A stretch of DNA of 34,002 nucleotides from Sporolactobacillus mangiferae (GTDB taxonomy: Bacteria > Bacillota > Bacilli > Bacillales > Sporolactobacillaceae). The notes beneath the pieces are model-generated. The model was not told where the DNA came from. It searched no databases and worked only from the letters and a program-made list of their open reading frames with translations. The DNA is taken from positions 1 through 34,002 of the forward strand of contig NZ_JAMAST010000023.1 in NCBI RefSeq assembly GCF_023336505.1. The letters run 5' to 3'. Shown one piece after another: positions 31,341 to 34,002 of the stretch (its first letter is position 1; each line of letters begins with the position of its first letter). A program made the position numbers and the translations under genes.

Positions 31341-31862
31341 ATGGATGACCATAAACTGGTTATTCGAGAAGCGAAAAAATCAGATGCATTTGCCATCATT
31401 GACTATCTGAATCAAATAGCTGGAGAGACCGATTTCCTGACCTTTGGAAGCATTGATGAACTGAATTTGACTGTGGAGAAGGAAGAAAAGCTGGTTGAGG
31501 ACTTTGCGGCCCGTGAAAATGCCATCTATCTGATTGCCTTATACGATGGACAGATCGTTGGCAGTTTGAATTTTGCCGGTGGAAGAAAAAGGCGCACCAT
31601 GCATGTCGGCGAATTCGGCATCAGTGTGCGTCAGGATTATTGGAACAAGGGAATCGGCAGGGCACTTATTGCTCGAATGATCGAATGGAGCAAAGCAACC
31701 GGGATCATCCGCAAGATTAATCTGCGCGTGCGTTCGGATAATATGCGAGCGCTTCATCTGTACAAATCATTTGGTTTTTCGGAGGAAGGCATGATCACGC
31801 GTGATTTTTTAATTCACAACACTTTTTATGATTCTGTGCAGATGGGCCTGTTCATCGATTGA
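31341..31862 (+). CDS. GNAT family N-acetyltransferase
   Basis: Acetyltransferase of 173 residues (MDDHKLVIREAKKSDAFAIIDYLNQIAGETDFLTFG). The CoA motif is SVRQDYWNKGIGRALIARMI, and NMRALHLYKSFGFSEEG ends the fold. It resembles RimJ/RimL-type and related small GNATs; substrate unknown. The ATG at 31341 follows GGGGGAGA at 9-10 bases. The reading frame stays open upstream through the 21-base repeats, but that extension would add a low-complexity VTN-rich tail and lacks a start signal. A kinase gene starts 20 bases after its stop, suggesting a small operon. Confidence 0.9.
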   Translation: MDDHKLVIREAKKSDAFAIIDYLNQIAGETDFLTFGSIDELNLTVEKEEKLVEDFAARENAIYLIALYDGQIVGSLNFAGGRKRRTMHVGEFGISVRQDYWNKGIGRALIARMIEWSKATGIIRKINLRVRSDNMRALHLYKSFGFSEEGMITRDFLIHNTFYDSVQMGLFID

Positions 31863-31882
31863 ATCTGATGGGAGATCAGTGA

Positions 31883-32791
31883 ATGAGTACACAATTTCAG
31901 GAGATTCCCGGTTCCGAACATTGGACGTCCGTCAAAGCTATCTATAAGGGCTGGTCTGACGATCAAAAATACAGAATCACGACACAATATCAATCGTACT
32001 TACTGAGAATATCCGCCGGATCACGTTTCAATGAGCGGAAAAAAGAATTTGAAATGCTCCAGAAGCTGCAAGGGATTGGCGCAAGTCCGGTTGCCTTCGG
32101 TACATGCGGTAAAGGGAAAAATTGCTATACACTAATGACCTGGATTGATGGCGAAGAGGCGAGCAAAGTGCTTCCTGCACTTTCTGCGGCAGAGCAGTAC
32201 AGGCTCGGATACGAAGCCGGGCAAATCATGAAAAAGATACATACGATCCCTGCTCCGGAAAGTCAGCAACCCTGGCTTCCCTTCTATCAGCAAAAAATTG
32301 ACCGCAAACTTCTGGCATATCAAAAATGCGCAATGTCAGTCGAAGGAGCTGCGGAAACCATTGCCTTCATTCAGTCACAGCGCGGGCTGCTGACCGAGCG
32401 GCCGCAATCACTTCAGCACGGCGACTTTCATTGCGGTAATATGATTGTCACAAAGAAGAAGACAATCGGCATCATTGATTTTGATCGTATAGATTTTGGC
32501 GATCCCTGGGAAGAGTTTAACCGCATTACTTGGTGTGCCAATGTAAGCCCTGCCTTTGCAACCGGAAGAATCAACGGCTATTTTAATGATCATATTCCGA
32601 ATGGCTTTTTCCCCTGCATGGCACTTTATATTGCCACCAACATGATCAGTTCAATTCCATGGTCGATTGACTATGGTGAGCAGCAAATCAACGTCATGAA
32701 GCGTGAAATTAAGCAAACGCTCGATGCCTACCACTATTTTCATACGCTGATACCAAGATGGTATCAGCCACCGGAGCAGCTGCTCAAATAG
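31883..32791 (+). CDS. Aminoglycoside phosphotransferase (APH) family kinase
   Basis: Small-molecule kinase of 302 residues. The catalytic loop is QHGDFHCGN (178-186), and IIDFDRIDFGDPWEEFNR (197-214) holds the metal-binding aspartate. The N-terminal lobe is short but visible (YQSYLLRISAGSRFNERKKEFEML, then YTLMTWIDGEEASKVL). The family includes aminoglycoside, choline, fructosamine and homoserine kinases, and most chromosomal members like this one do not act on antibiotics. No evidence points to resistance. It lies 20 bases after the GNAT gene and is probably cotranscribed. Confidence 0.88.
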   Translation: MSTQFQEIPGSEHWTSVKAIYKGWSDDQKYRITTQYQSYLLRISAGSRFNERKKEFEMLQKLQGIGASPVAFGTCGKGKNCYTLMTWIDGEEASKVLPALSAAEQYRLGYEAGQIMKKIHTIPAPESQQPWLPFYQQKIDRKLLAYQKCAMSVEGAAETIAFIQSQRGLLTERPQSLQHGDFHCGNMIVTKKKTIGIIDFDRIDFGDPWEEFNRITWCANVSPAFATGRINGYFNDHIPNGFFPCMALYIATNMISSIPWSIDYGEQQINVMKREIKQTLDAYHYFHTLIPRWYQPPEQLLK

Positions 32792-32866
32792 TCGTCCGGT
32801 TTTTCGGTAAACCAGGGGCCGGATCGTAAGACCTATTAAGGTGAACATCACAGGGAGTGAACAACC

Positions 32867-33307
32867 ATGAGCGATTTTTGGAAGGTAAAAAGATTCGATC
32901 AGCTTAGCGGACATGAAGTTTATGAGATTATGAGAGCGCGCGTCGATGTCTTTGTGGTTGAGCAGGAATGCCCTTACCATGAAGTTGATCCTTATGACTT
33001 AGTCAGTCTGCATGTTTATACGACGGACGTGGATGAATCAATCATTGCCTATGCCCGTATTTTTGAAATGGATGACGGAATATCGTTTGGCCGGGTGCTT
33101 GTCCGCAAAGATTGCCGCGGCAAGGGTCTGGCCAATTTGCTCGTTGCCAAAATACTGCGTGTGATTAAGAAACGTTTTGCGGGGATGCCGATTGCCATTG
33201 AGGCACAGGAGTACGTTCAGTCATTGTATACGTCTTTTGGCTTTGAGCCAGCCTCTGAAGTTTTCATGCTTGATGGTATCCCCCATGTGCGCATGGAAAA
33301 AAGGTGA
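32867..33307 (+). CDS. ElaA-like GNAT acetyltransferase
   Basis: GNAT protein of 146 residues. Its N-terminus (FDQLSGHEVYEIMRARVDVFVVEQECPYHEVDPYD) is characteristic of the ElaA subfamily. The CoA motif reads VRKDCRGKGLANLLVAKIL, and AQEYVQSLYTSFGFEPASEVF ends the fold. Substrate unknown. A GGGAG Shine-Dalgarno precedes the ATG. A HAD phosphatase gene starts 26 bases after its stop, so the two may be cotranscribed. Confidence 0.92.
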   Translation: MSDFWKVKRFDQLSGHEVYEIMRARVDVFVVEQECPYHEVDPYDLVSLHVYTTDVDESIIAYARIFEMDDGISFGRVLVRKDCRGKGLANLLVAKILRVIKKRFAGMPIAIEAQEYVQSLYTSFGFEPASEVFMLDGIPHVRMEKR

Positions 33308-33333
33308 GACAGCGGAAAGGGGGGGTCAAAAAA

Positions 33334-34002
33334 TTGGAAACGATTAAAATGATTGTCAGCGATCTTGATCATACTCTATTAAACAATCAAGAAATGATTT
33401 CTGATCATACGGCACATGTTTTAAGACAATGCAGGCAAAAAGGAATTCGAATTGCCTTTGCTACGGCGCGTCCTGAGCGGGCAACTCGATTCATGCAGAA
33501 AAAAATACAACCCGATTTTATTATCGCAAATAACGGAGCAACCATTGTGAGCAACGGTCAGAACATTTACAATCGTCTCATTCCCAATGCATTAAAAAAC
33601 CAATTAATCGAAACATTAATGTCTAAAAAAACGATTACATGTATTAGCGTTGAAGCGGGTGACTGCCTGTACACAAATTACATGGGAGAGCCCTGGGGCG
33701 CCGAATGGAACGCAGTATACACGGATTTTAAGAAAAAATTGACCGTTGACACGCCAAAGCTTTCCGTAGAATGCACGGACACTGCGACACTGAAACCAAT
33801 GACAAAGAAGTACCCCAATCTCAGTTTTTACACAAACAACGGAGAAAATTGGTATCAGATTATGCAGAGAGATACAACGAAAATGAGCGGTATTTCTTTC
33901 GTTGCCGGGCGATTAAAAATAGACGTGGCGAATATTGCTGCATTTGGTGATGATCATAATGATCTTGAAATGCTGTCAAAATGTGGGGCAGGCGTGGCTG
34001 TA
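33334..34002 (+). CDS. HAD superfamily Cof-type phosphatase (3' end outside window)
   Basis: Incomplete gene; 223 codons are seen before the window ends. The N-terminus METIKMIVSDLDHTLLNN carries motif I (DLDHT), where Asp is the nucleophile. FATARPE is motif II, and GDDHNDLEML near the end is motif IV. A cap domain lies between them, as in Cof-type IIB HAD phosphatases that hydrolyse sugar phosphates or similar compounds. The start is TTG, 7 bases after AAAGGGGGGG. The lysine expected in the motif III region falls in the final third (MTKKYP or RDTTKMSG). Only a few dozen residues are likely missing. Confidence 0.9.
   Translation, partial: METIKMIVSDLDHTLLNNQEMISDHTAHVLRQCRQKGIRIAFATARPERATRFMQKKIQPDFIIANNGATIVSNGQNIYNRLIPNALKNQLIETLMSKKTITCISVEAGDCLYTNYMGEPWGAEWNAVYTDFKKKLTVDTPKLSVECTDTATLKPMTKKYPNLSFYTNNGENWYQIMQRDTTKMSGISFVAGRLKIDVANIAAFGDDHNDLEMLSKCGAGVAV

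Noticed and set aside
31883-32791. Aminoglycoside resistance gene
   Set aside because: The APH fold covers many metabolic kinases; nothing in sequence or context indicates antibiotic modification.

Overview
The window reads as chromosomal DNA of a low-to-moderate GC Gram-positive of the order Bacillales. The grounds are strong AGGAGG-type ribosome binding sites with frequent GTG and TTG starts, a PerR-like box at a dps gene, a purine riboswitch, YtrA-type GntR and PadR regulators each paired with its typical target gene, and a dispersed intergenic repeat resembling one I associate with Bacillaceae genomes. A Sporolactobacillus-like host is my guess; the sequence does not settle the genus.

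Layout. 262-1821 is a secreted C39-like cysteine peptidase. 2174-11370 is an AT-richer type I restriction-modification island: hsdM, hsdS, a tyrosine recombinase, an inverted start-less second hsdS, a fragment duplicating the hsdR leader, a class III Fic gene, and hsdR. 11676-13550 is a YtrA-type GntR/ABC operon. 13618-17432 holds an M19 dipeptidase, a frameshifted acetyltransferase, a small zinc-ribbon protein, an S66 carboxypeptidase, an acetyltransferase remnant and an intact acetyltransferase. 17673-21785 holds dps, a CDP-alcohol phosphatidyltransferase and a two-gene UMF1-MFS/phosphodiesterase operon. A 59-residue winged-helix gene and a DUF1801-like gene follow.

23174-27907 is a riboswitch-headed operon: guanine-type aptamer, terminator, phosphoribosyltransferase, fused double ECF ATPase, EcfT-like permease, creatininase-family amidohydrolase and a putative S component. 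It looks like a dedicated uptake-and-salvage module for a purine-related compound. The rest holds a repeat-rich intergenic region, a PadR/DUF2812 pair with palindromic operators, a flavin reductase-like protein, a threonine aldolase, a GNAT preceded by five 21-bp-phased repeats, an APH-like kinase, an ElaA-like GNAT and a HAD phosphatase cut by the window end.

The two most interesting systems are the hsdS inversion locus and the purine-riboswitch ECF operon. In the first, a perfect 119-bp inverted repeat and a 22-bp inverted repeat (one mismatch) are in phase with the reading frames, so inversion could give four HsdS proteins; a further 15-bp inverted repeat could move a recognition domain between positions. 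In the second, the ATPase appears to have one consensus and one degenerate ATP site.
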